A stretch of 45,923 nucleotides of DNA from Methylobacterium crusticola (GTDB taxonomy: Bacteria > Pseudomonadota > Alphaproteobacteria > Rhizobiales > Beijerinckiaceae): positions 1 through 45,923 of the forward strand of contig NZ_QOWC01000042.1 of NCBI RefSeq assembly GCF_003574465.1, given 5' to 3'. The position numbers and the translations under genes are program-made. The notes below the pieces were generated by a model. The model ran no database searches. It was not told the DNA's origin and saw nothing but the letters and a program-made list of their open reading frames with translations. Below are positions 38,942 to 45,923 of the stretch, piece by piece. Numbering within the stretch: position 1 is the stretch's first letter; every line of letters starts with the position of its first letter.

Positions 38942-41900
38942 TCAGGCCGCCGCCTGGCGCAGTACCGCGAGGGGCAGCCGGCGGAACAGGCGGTCGACCC
39001 GAAGACGCCCGCCCTCGGGGCGAAGTTCCTCCCCGGTGACGAGATCGCGCCAGAGGCTGCCGTCCGGCACCGGCAGGGTCGTGGCCGCGAAGGCTTCGGC
39101 GAGGCGGCCCGGATCACCGGCGCGCCCGGCCACCCGCCGGGGCACCACCACCAGGAGGTCGCCGGCCTCGGACCCCGCGGTCGCGTCCTGGCGCAGGTAG
39201 GCCACGACCTCGCCCGCCCCCTCGCCGTCGGCCGCGACCGGCGCGTAATCCGCCTCGGCGTAGAATCCCGGCCAGGCGGCGCGGTCGGCGAGCAGGCGCG
39301 CCAGCACCCGCTGCTTGATGCGCCCGTCGGGCCAGGCGGCCAGGAGCGCGTCGAGGTCCGCCTCGTCGGCGAGCGCCCGCTCGCGCTCGTCGTAGTCCAC
39401 GGGCCGGCGGTTGTCGGGGTCGACGAAGGAGAAGTCCCAGAACTCCGTGCCCTGGTAGATGTCGGGCAGGCCCGGCAGGGTGCACTTGAGCACCGTGCGG
39501 GCGAGACCCGTCACCATGCCGGCCCGGGCGAGGGCCCGGGCGAAGGGCCGGAACTCGGCCAGGAAGGCGGAGCCGGGCGCCACGAGGGCGTCGAAGAGCC
39601 GCGCGACCGCGCCCTCGTAGGCCTCGTCCACGTTGACCCAGCTCGACCGGCGCTTGCCCTCCCGCATGGCCTTCTCGGCGTAGGCGCCGAGCCGCGCCCG
39701 GAACGCCGTCACGGCCCCCGGGTCGGGATCGTCCTCCAGGAGTTCGAGGGGCCAGGCGCCCAGGATGGCCTGGAGGAACATCCACTGGTCGTTGGCGTCC
39801 GGCGCCGTCTCGCCCTCGACCTCGCTCAGGTGCGGCCCGGCGAGGCGGCTCCAGCGCTCCCACTCCGCCTGCCAGGCCTCGGGCAGCTCCGAGAGCGCAA
39901 GCAGGCGGGTGCGGGCGTCCTCGCCGCGCTTGGTGTCGTGGGTCGCCGTCGTGATCATGGCGTTCGGCCAGTCGCGGGCCCGGGCGGCCTGGAGCGCGTG
40001 GAACTGCTCCGCCGGCAGCCCGTACTCGCCCGGATCGCCCCCGACCTCGTTGAGCGCCAGCAGCTCGACGAAGCGGTAGAACAGCGTGTCCTCGAGGCTC
40101 TTGGCCATCACCGGGCCGGTGAGCTGCTGGAAGCGGCGGCGGAAGCGGCGCACCACCTCGGGGTCGGGCCGGCCCGGGCCCTCCGTGTCGATGCGCCCGA
40201 GGAGGACGTTCTGGGCGAAATCGTGCACGGAGCGGTCCGGCAGCCGGGAGCGGCGCTTGGCCTTGCGCACCGTGTCGCCGATGAGCTTGATGTCGCCGGC
40301 CTCGATCTCGTTCTCGTCGAGCTCCTGGGGCAGGTAGCTGCGGTAGACCGGGAAGCGGGCGATGATCTCGGACAGGGCCTGGCGCAGGGCGTTGACCGAG
40401 AAGTCACGGGTGCGCCGGTCGGCGTCGGCGACCTGCTTGAGGTCGGAGGTCAGCACCTCGAGCTCGCTCGCGAAGCTCGTCTCGAGGATCTCGGCCTTCA
40501 CGGTGCGCAGGAGCCAGCCGTAGGGGTCGTCGACCCCGGTGGCGCGCGCGTAGAGCGCCGCGACCTCCCGCCGCCGGTCCCGGTCGACGAAGAGCCCGTC
40601 GATCTGGTTGAGCACGTCGTAGCCCGTGGTGCCGGCGATGGGCCAGGGCCGCAGGCGCTCGCCGGGCTCCAGGATCTTCTCGACCACGACGTAGAAGCCC
40701 GGGCCGAGGGCGGCCTGGAGGGCGCGGGCGTAGGCCGCCGGGTCGGCCAGGCCGTCGATGTGGTCGATGCGCAACCCGTCGATCCGCCCCTCGCGGATCT
40801 GGCGGAACAGCATCGCGTGGGCGCCCTCGAACACCCGCGCATCCTCGACCTTGAGGCCCGCCAGGGAGTTGACGTCGAAGAAGCGGCGGTAGTTGATGTC
40901 GCTCGCCGCCACGCGCCAGTGCGCGAGCCGGTAGGATTGCGCCTCCAGGATGCGGTGGAGCGCTCCGAAGCTGTCGGGGTGGCCCTTGAAGCCGTTCACG
41001 AGCGTCACGGCCCGATCGATCGCGGCCTGGAGGCCGGGCGAGCGCTCGACCGCCTGCGCGAGGCGCTGCTTGAGCCCCTCGGCCTCCCCCGGGAAGGCGG
41101 CGAGGCGGTCGGGGTTCGTCTCCTCGCCCATGCGGCGCAGCCGCTCGGAGATCGACAGGACCTCGGCCGAGCCCTCGTCGCCGACCACCGGCAGGGCGGC
41201 GAGCGCCCGGTCGAGCACGATCGGGTAGCTCAGCGGGCAGACCGGGAAGCGGTGCTCGAAGTGCCAGACGCTGAAGCCCCCCTCCGCGGGGTCGAAGGCG
41301 AGCGTCAGGTTGCCGTTCTCGAGGGCCTCGCCGTAGCGGTCGCCCAGGAAGGGCACCACCAGCTTCTGGCCCGCGCCGAGGCGGCCCCAGTCGATGTCGA
41401 AGGCGTTCGCGGCCGGGGACAGCGCGCCCCATTCGAGCACCGAGAGCCACCACGGGTTGTCGGCCCCGCCGACCCCCATGTGGTTCGGCACGATGTCGAG
41501 CAGGAGCTTCAGCCCGTGCTCCCGCAGCCCGTCGCTGAAGCGCACGAAGGCCTCCTCGCCGCCGAGCTCCGGGTTGATCTCCCGGTGGTCGACGATGTCG
41601 TAGCCGTGCATCGAGCCCGGCCGCGCCTTGTGGATCGGCGAGGCGTAGACGTGGCTGATGCCGAGCCGGGCGAGGTACGGCACGATCCGGGCCGCGTGGT
41701 CGAAGGTGAAGTCCTTGTGGAACTGGAGCCGGTAGGTCGCCCGCGGCGGCGGCGCCGAGAGGCGCGCCGCGCCCGAGCGGGGCCCGCGCTGCTCGGACGC
41801 GAGGGCCGCGGCGAGCTTCGCCAGGGGGCCGCCCGGGGCCGCGATGGCGTCGAGGTCGCGGTCGAGCTTGCGCCGCCAGTTCGGGTAGCCGTCGGTGATG

Positions 41901-43909
41901 CCCGGCATGTTGGCCTGGGTCACCTCGCCGAGCACGTCCTCGTACTGGACGGCGGTCAGCACGGACGGGGCCCGGGCGAGGAAGCGGGCGGCGGCCTCGA
42001 AGGGCGCCAGCTCCGGCGGCTCGGCGGCCGGCAGCAGGCCCTCCTGCGCCAGCGTCTCGGCGAGGCGGCGGCGCTCGTGCACCCGCTCCTCGCGCTCGGC
42101 GCTCGCCCGCTCGGCGTCGTAGAGGCCGAGCGACTGGCGGAGTTCGGTGTCGACGCCGCGCCACCAGCCGACGAAGGTCGGCAGGTCGTGGGTGGTGATG
42201 GCGCAGAGGGCGTCGCGCGGATACTCGGCCGGGCGCTTGAAGGCGCCTCCCTCCCCGCGCTCGAAGGTCAGGATGCGGTAGCTCAGGATGCCGGCCTGCA
42301 TCAGGGCGTCGGAGAAGCCGGCCGGCGCCGTGCCGAGATCCTCCGCGATGACGAGGCACTTCGCCCGGTGGCTCTCGAGCCGCAGCACGGCCAGCATCGC
42401 CTCGAAGGGCATCGCCACGTAGGCGCCCTCCCGGGCGCCCTGCCCGACCGGGATCAGGAACAGGCGGGCGAGCTGGAAGGCGTGGTCGATGCGGATCGCG
42501 CCGGCGTGGCGCATGTTGGCCTGGACCAGGGCCCGGAAGGCCGCGAGGCCGTCCCGCTCCAGCGCCAGGGGATCGAAGGGCGGCAGGCCCCAATCCTGCC
42601 CCCCGGGGGCGAGCACGTCCGGGGGCGCCCCGATGGAGAGCCCGGCGGCGAAGCGCTCGGGGTGCGACCAGATCTCCGAGCCGCCCCGGTCGGCGCCGAC
42701 CGCGAGGTCCCGGTAGAGCCCGAGCCGCATGCCCGCCGCGAGCGCCTGGGCGGCCGCGGCCGCGAGCTGGCGGTCGGCGAGGAACTGCAGCCAGACGTGG
42801 TAGGCGATGCGCTCCTGGTGGGCGGCCGCGAAGGCCGCGACCTCCGGCGTGCCGTTGCGCCGGTAAGGCGCCGGCCAGTCGCCGAGCCAGTGGGCGCCCT
42901 CGGCCCGGAAGTGCTCGGACAGGGCCTCGAAGGTCGCGTGCGCCTCGAGGCTCCCGCCGCCCGCGGCCCGGAAGGCGAGGAACTCCGTGTCCCGGCCGGC
43001 CCGGGCGCGGGATTCCTGCCACAGGGCCTCGAGGACCGGGCCGAGAACCTCCCAGACCCCCGCGTGGTCGACGAGCGAGGCGTCGCGCAGGCGCTCGACC
43101 TGCGGGCGCGCCTCCGCCAGGAGGAGGGCGGCGCGGCTGCCGGCGAAGCCCGGCAGGGAGGCAGGCTCGAGGTAGAGCGTCTCGAGGACCAGACGCGAGG
43201 ACGGCGAGTAGGGCGAGACCTTCTGGCGGTCGGTCGGGAACAGGGCGTGGACCGGGCTCAAGCCCAGGAAGGCGGCGCCGCGGGCGCCCGCATCCGCCGC
43301 CGCCCGGCCGGCATCCGCGTAGGTGCCGATGCCGAGGTTCCGCTCGGAGCGCAGGCCGTAGAGCTGCGCGGCGAGGCCCCAGTCGCGGGCGCCCTCGTCG
43401 CCGAGCGCCCGCGGGCGCCAGCAGCGCTGGGGCGCGGCGATCACCGTCGCTTCCGCCCGCTGGTCGCCCAGGGTGACGGAGAGGCGGTGGTAGCCGGGCG
43501 TCAGGGGCGGCAGGTCGAAGCTCGGCTCGCCGTCGCCGGCCGACACCGGCGTGCGCCCGTCCCGCGCGCTGCCGCGCTCGTCGAGGAGGCGCCAGCTCAG
43601 GATGCCGCCCGGCCCCGTTCCCGGGGATCCCGCGCCCGGGGATCCCGCGCCGAGGCGCACCGGCACCCGGGAGGCGCGGCGCGCCTCGACCGGCAGCAGG
43701 GGCGGCACGAGGCCGTCGCGCAGGGCCTCGACCTGCGCGAGGCTCGCCCGCGCCTGCGCCTCGGTGTCCGCCGGCAGGCCGAGGGCGGCGAGGACGCCCC
43801 GGCGAACGGCGAGGGGCGTCGCGACGTTCTGGCCGAACGCATCGGTGTAGTCCGCGGCGATCCCGACCCGGTCGGCCAGCCGCGCGACGACATCCTCGAG
43901 CACCGCCAT
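38942..43909 (-). CDS. malQ-treY: 4-alpha-glucanotransferase fused to maltooligosyltrehalose synthase
   Basis: The 1655-residue protein has two enzymes. Residues 1-690 are MalQ (GH77): Asp475 in AIRIDHAFQL, Glu523 in VIAEDLGTAP and Asp575 in TTHDLPTFVGWW. Residues 718-1655 are TreY (GH13_26): ATYRLQFHKDFTF, GISHVYASP, VPNHMGVGG, Asp1049 in GLRIDHIDGL, Glu1077 in VVVEKILEPGE and Asp1325 in TATHDTKRGEDAR. The linker is about 30 residues. MalQ rearranges maltodextrins and TreY converts chain ends to maltooligosyltrehalose. A 15-bp tandem repeat inside the MalQ N-terminal part gives GAGSPGAGSPG at residues 88-98. It starts one base after treZ stops, so translation is coupled. No frame break is visible between the two parts. 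Confidence 0.95.
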   Translation of the reverse strand: MAVLEDVVARLADRVGIAADYTDAFGQNVATPLAVRRGVLAALGLPADTEAQARASLAQVEALRDGLVPPLLPVEARRASRVPVRLGAGSPGAGSPGTGPGGILSWRLLDERGSARDGRTPVSAGDGEPSFDLPPLTPGYHRLSVTLGDQRAEATVIAAPQRCWRPRALGDEGARDWGLAAQLYGLRSERNLGIGTYADAGRAAADAGARGAAFLGLSPVHALFPTDRQKVSPYSPSSRLVLETLYLEPASLPGFAGSRAALLLAEARPQVERLRDASLVDHAGVWEVLGPVLEALWQESRARAGRDTEFLAFRAAGGGSLEAHATFEALSEHFRAEGAHWLGDWPAPYRRNGTPEVAAFAAAHQERIAYHVWLQFLADRQLAAAAAQALAAGMRLGLYRDLAVGADRGGSEIWSHPERFAAGLSIGAPPDVLAPGGQDWGLPPFDPLALERDGLAAFRALVQANMRHAGAIRIDHAFQLARLFLIPVGQGAREGAYVAMPFEAMLAVLRLESHRAKCLVIAEDLGTAPAGFSDALMQAGILSYRILTFERGEGGAFKRPAEYPRDALCAITTHDLPTFVGWWRGVDTELRQSLGLYDAERASAEREERVHERRRLAETLAQEGLLPAAEPPELAPFEAAARFLARAPSVLTAVQYEDVLGEVTQANMPGITDGYPNWRRKLDRDLDAIAAPGGPLAKLAAALASEQRGPRSGAARLSAPPPRATYRLQFHKDFTFDHAARIVPYLARLGISHVYASPIHKARPGSMHGYDIVDHREINPELGGEEAFVRFSDGLREHGLKLLLDIVPNHMGVGGADNPWWLSVLEWGALSPAANAFDIDWGRLGAGQKLVVPFLGDRYGEALENGNLTLAFDPAEGGFSVWHFEHRFPVCPLSYPIVLDRALAALPVVGDEGSAEVLSISERLRRMGEETNPDRLAAFPGEAEGLKQRLAQAVERSPGLQAAIDRAVTLVNGFKGHPDSFGALHRILEAQSYRLAHWRVAASDINYRRFFDVNSLAGLKVEDARVFEGAHAMLFRQIREGRIDGLRIDHIDGLADPAAYARALQAALGPGFYVVVEKILEPGERLRPWPIAGTTGYDVLNQIDGLFVDRDRRREVAALYARATGVDDPYGWLLRTVKAEILETSFASELEVLTSDLKQVADADRRTRDFSVNALRQALSEIIARFPVYRSYLPQELDENEIEAGDIKLIGDTVRKAKRRSRLPDRSVHDFAQNVLLGRIDTEGPGRPDPEVVRRFRRRFQQLTGPVMAKSLEDTLFYRFVELLALNEVGGDPGEYGLPAEQFHALQAARARDWPNAMITTATHDTKRGEDARTRLLALSELPEAWQAEWERWSRLAGPHLSEVEGETAPDANDQWMFLQAILGAWPLELLEDDPDPGAVTAFRARLGAYAEKAMREGKRRSSWVNVDEAYEGAVARLFDALVAPGSAFLAEFRPFARALARAGMVTGLARTVLKCTLPGLPDIYQGTEFWDFSFVDPDNRRPVDYDERERALADEADLDALLAAWPDGRIKQRVLARLLADRAAWPGFYAEADYAPVAADGEGAGEVVAYLRQDATAGSEAGDLLVVVPRRVAGRAGDPGRLAEAFAATTLPVPDGSLWRDLVTGEELRPEGGRLRVDRLFRRLPLAVLRQAAA

Positions 43910-43910
43910 C

Positions 43911-45731
43911 TCACGCCACCTCTTTCAGGAACACGCCGGACCAGGGCGGGAGCACGAGGCCGCCATCCTGCTCCTGGGCGACCGCCGGCGAGTGCCAGAG
44001 GACCCGGCCGGCCGCACCCGCGACCTCGTAGGGCTCGCCCCCGAACGCCGCCACGAAGCGCAGGGAACCGCCCGCGTACGCCCAGGTCACGTCGACGACG
44101 TCGGGACGCGGCAGCCGCGCCGTGCCGCCCCGCCAGGCGGTCTTCGTCAGCGGCACGATCTCGGCCTGGCGCAAGGCCAGCAGGGCCCGGGTGTCGGCCA
44201 GCACCTCGGCGTGGGGCGAGCGCTCCCGCTCGGACCAGTCGAGCACCGAGGCCCGGAACGTCGCCTCGGCGGTCGGGTCGGGGATCGTCTTCGCCTTCTC
44301 GTCGTCCGCGAAGGCCGCGAAGCTCTTGAACTCGCGCCGGCGCCCGTCGCGCACCGCCTTGTTCAGCGCCTCGTCGGGCGCGAAGTCGACGAAGAACAGG
44401 AACGGCGTCGAGGCCGACCATTCCTCGCCCATCCACAGCATCGGGATCTGGGGCGCCAGCAGCAGCCCGGCGCGGGCGAGGGCGAGGCGGTCCGGATCGG
44501 CGATGTGGCTCAGGCGCTCGCCGAGGGCGCGGTTGCCGACCTGGTCGTGGTTCTGCAGGAAGGTCACGAAGGCCGAGGGCGGCAGGTGGCCGGACGACTC
44601 CCCGCGGGGATGGCCGCCGAGGGTCTTGAACGGCTCGCCCTGGTAGGCGAACCCCTCCGCCAGGCTGCGGGCGAGGTGGGCGACCGGCCGGTCGGCGAAG
44701 CTCTCGTAGTAGCCGGCCTCCTCGCCGGTCAGGAGCACGTGCCAGCCGTGATGGGTGTCGTCGGCCCATTGCGCGCTGTGGCGGACGGGGCGGCCGCCCG
44801 CGTCGCGCTCGAGCCAGCGGGCCTGGTTGGCCTCGTTCTCGAGCATCAGGTGGATCTGCCGGTCGGGCAGCGCCCCCCGGATGCGCTCGGCCAGCTCGGC
44901 GATGAAGTGGGTCGGCGAATCGTCCAGGATCGCGTGCACGGCGTCGAAGCGCAGGCCGTCGACGTGGAACTCCTCCAGCCAGTACAGGGCGTTGTGGATG
45001 AAGTAGTCGCGCACCACCGCGCCGCTGGTCTCGCCGTCGAAGTTGATGCCGGCCCCCCAGGGCGTCTGGTGCCGCTCGGTGAAGAACGAGCCGGCATAGG
45101 CGTGCAGGTAGTTCCCGGCCGGCCCGAAATGGTTGTAGACGACGTCGAGGAAGACCATCAGGCCGAGCCCGTGCGCCCTGTCGACGAGGCGGCGCAGGTC
45201 GTCGGGCGTGCCGTAGGCGGAATCGGGGGCGTAGGGCAGCACGCCGTCGTAGCCCCAGTTGCGGCGGCCCTTGAAGTCGGCGAGCGGCAGGAGCTCCAGG
45301 GCCGTCACGCCGAGGTCGCGCAGGGCCTCGAGCTTGTCCGCGAGGGCGGCGTAGGTGCCCTCCGGCGTCGCGGTCCCGACATGCGCCTCGTAGATCACCG
45401 TCTCCTCGAACGGGCGCCCGGCCCAGCCCTGGTCGCTCCACGCGAAGGCGCCCGGGTCCACCACGGCGCTCAGGCCCGCGACGTCCTCGGGCTGGAAGCG
45501 CGAGGCGGGGTCCGGCGCCACGAGGTCGCCGTCGATGCGGAAGCCGTAGCGCGCCCCCGCGCGGACGCCCGGCACCACGAGCCGCCGCCAGCCTCCGCCG
45601 GCGTCGGGCATGGGCCGCTCGCCCTCCTCGAGGACGAGCGCGACCGTTCCGGCGGTCGGGGCCCAGAGGGCGAAGCGCACGCCCTCAGGTCCGATCTCCG
45701 CGCCGAATGGCATGCTGTGGGCGCGCCGCAT
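43911..45731 (-). CDS. treZ: Malto-oligosyltrehalose trehalohydrolase
   Basis: The 606-residue GH13_10 enzyme releases trehalose from the TreY product. An N-terminal CBM48-like domain (VRFALWAPTAGTV) precedes the barrel, which shows ELLPLADFKGRRNWGYDG, LDVVYNHFGPAGNYL, Asp263 in GLRFDAVHAI, Glu298 in MLENEANQ and Asp396 in FLQNHDQVGN. The ATG at 45731 is chosen because AAGGA and GGTGG precede it; the in-frame TTG at 45749 lies within that ribosome site. It is the first visible gene of the glucan/trehalose operon, and all its active-site residues are present. Confidence 0.95.
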   Translation of the reverse strand: MRRAHSMPFGAEIGPEGVRFALWAPTAGTVALVLEEGERPMPDAGGGWRRLVVPGVRAGARYGFRIDGDLVAPDPASRFQPEDVAGLSAVVDPGAFAWSDQGWAGRPFEETVIYEAHVGTATPEGTYAALADKLEALRDLGVTALELLPLADFKGRRNWGYDGVLPYAPDSAYGTPDDLRRLVDRAHGLGLMVFLDVVYNHFGPAGNYLHAYAGSFFTERHQTPWGAGINFDGETSGAVVRDYFIHNALYWLEEFHVDGLRFDAVHAILDDSPTHFIAELAERIRGALPDRQIHLMLENEANQARWLERDAGGRPVRHSAQWADDTHHGWHVLLTGEEAGYYESFADRPVAHLARSLAEGFAYQGEPFKTLGGHPRGESSGHLPPSAFVTFLQNHDQVGNRALGERLSHIADPDRLALARAGLLLAPQIPMLWMGEEWSASTPFLFFVDFAPDEALNKAVRDGRRREFKSFAAFADDEKAKTIPDPTAEATFRASVLDWSERERSPHAEVLADTRALLALRQAEIVPLTKTAWRGGTARLPRPDVVDVTWAYAGGSLRFVAAFGGEPYEVAGAAGRVLWHSPAVAQEQDGGLVLPPWSGVFLKEVA

Positions 45732-45923
45732 CGGGCCACCATCCTTCAATCGTGAGCGTGCGTGAGTGGCGAGGGCTGCCGGTCAGGAAATCCGCCCGGT
45801 TCCGCTTGGTTCCGCACCGCAGCGAGGGCGAGGCGCGTGCCTGACCGGCGCCCGGTGGCGGGCCGGCGCGCAGCCGGCGGCGAGCCGGCCGGGCGGGCGC
45901 GGCCCGGGGGGGCGCCGGGAAGC
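45732..45923. other. Upstream region of treZ to the window end
   Basis: No gene is recognisable in the last 192 bases. The promoter of the treZ-glgB operon may lie here or outside; no clear -35/-10 pair is seen in the very G+C-rich sequence. Confidence 0.4.

Overview
The window looks like part of the chromosome of an alphaproteobacterium, most probably Methylobacterium or a close relative. This is inferred from the very high G+C, the codon use, a DUF6894-type small protein and the protein styles; no 16S or other decisive marker is present.

Region 1 (1-6429, minus strand). The first codons of glmS sit at the left edge. Next come a large modular secreted polysaccharide deacetylase with RTX repeats, an NDP-sugar epimerase/reductase with a sugar-phosphate nucleotidyltransferase four bases away, and a LuxR-type response regulator whose receiver lacks the phospho-acceptor Asp. 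Together they suggest nucleotide-sugar and surface-polysaccharide metabolism.

Region 2 (7078-10906, plus strand). This holds a secreted proline-rich protein, a TAXI-type solute-binding protein without its membrane subunits and a DUF6894 protein. Then follow two decayed genes, a frameshifted short-chain dehydrogenase and an IS66 transposase tail, which form the outer border of the CRISPR array.

Region 3 (10948-21570, minus strand). This is a complete type I-E CRISPR-Cas locus: cas3, cse1, cse2, cas7e, cas5e, cas6e, cas1, cas2, then an array of 17 repeats and 16 spacers read away from cas2. Two features stand out. A 57-residue DUF1508 (YegP-like) gene with its own promoter-like sequence lies between cas3 and cse1. 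A solitary CRISPR-repeat-like hairpin sits directly before the cse1 start codon and contains its only visible ribosome-binding sequence, which suggests Cas6e-dependent feedback on Cascade synthesis. Two spacers (S1 and S3) are 27/32 identical, with differences in the seed.

Region 4 (21571-28320). An IS5-type transposase remnant and tRNA-Lys(TTT) are followed by an SGNH-like membrane protein, tgt and queA (queuosine synthesis), a MarR regulator overlapping an ABM-fold protein, a small unknown protein and a cation diffusion facilitator. The Tgt protein has lost nearly all of its zinc ligands.

Region 5 (28322-45731, minus strand). After an aminotransferase comes an alpha-glucan/trehalose operon: treZ, a malQ-treY fusion, a GlgE with an extra GH13 domain, a treS-maltokinase fusion and glgB. 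TreS and maltokinase convert trehalose to maltose-1-phosphate, GlgE polymerises it, GlgB branches the glucan, and TreY/TreZ return glucan ends to trehalose. MalQ reshuffles the short maltodextrins left over. glgA, glgC and glgP are not in the window.
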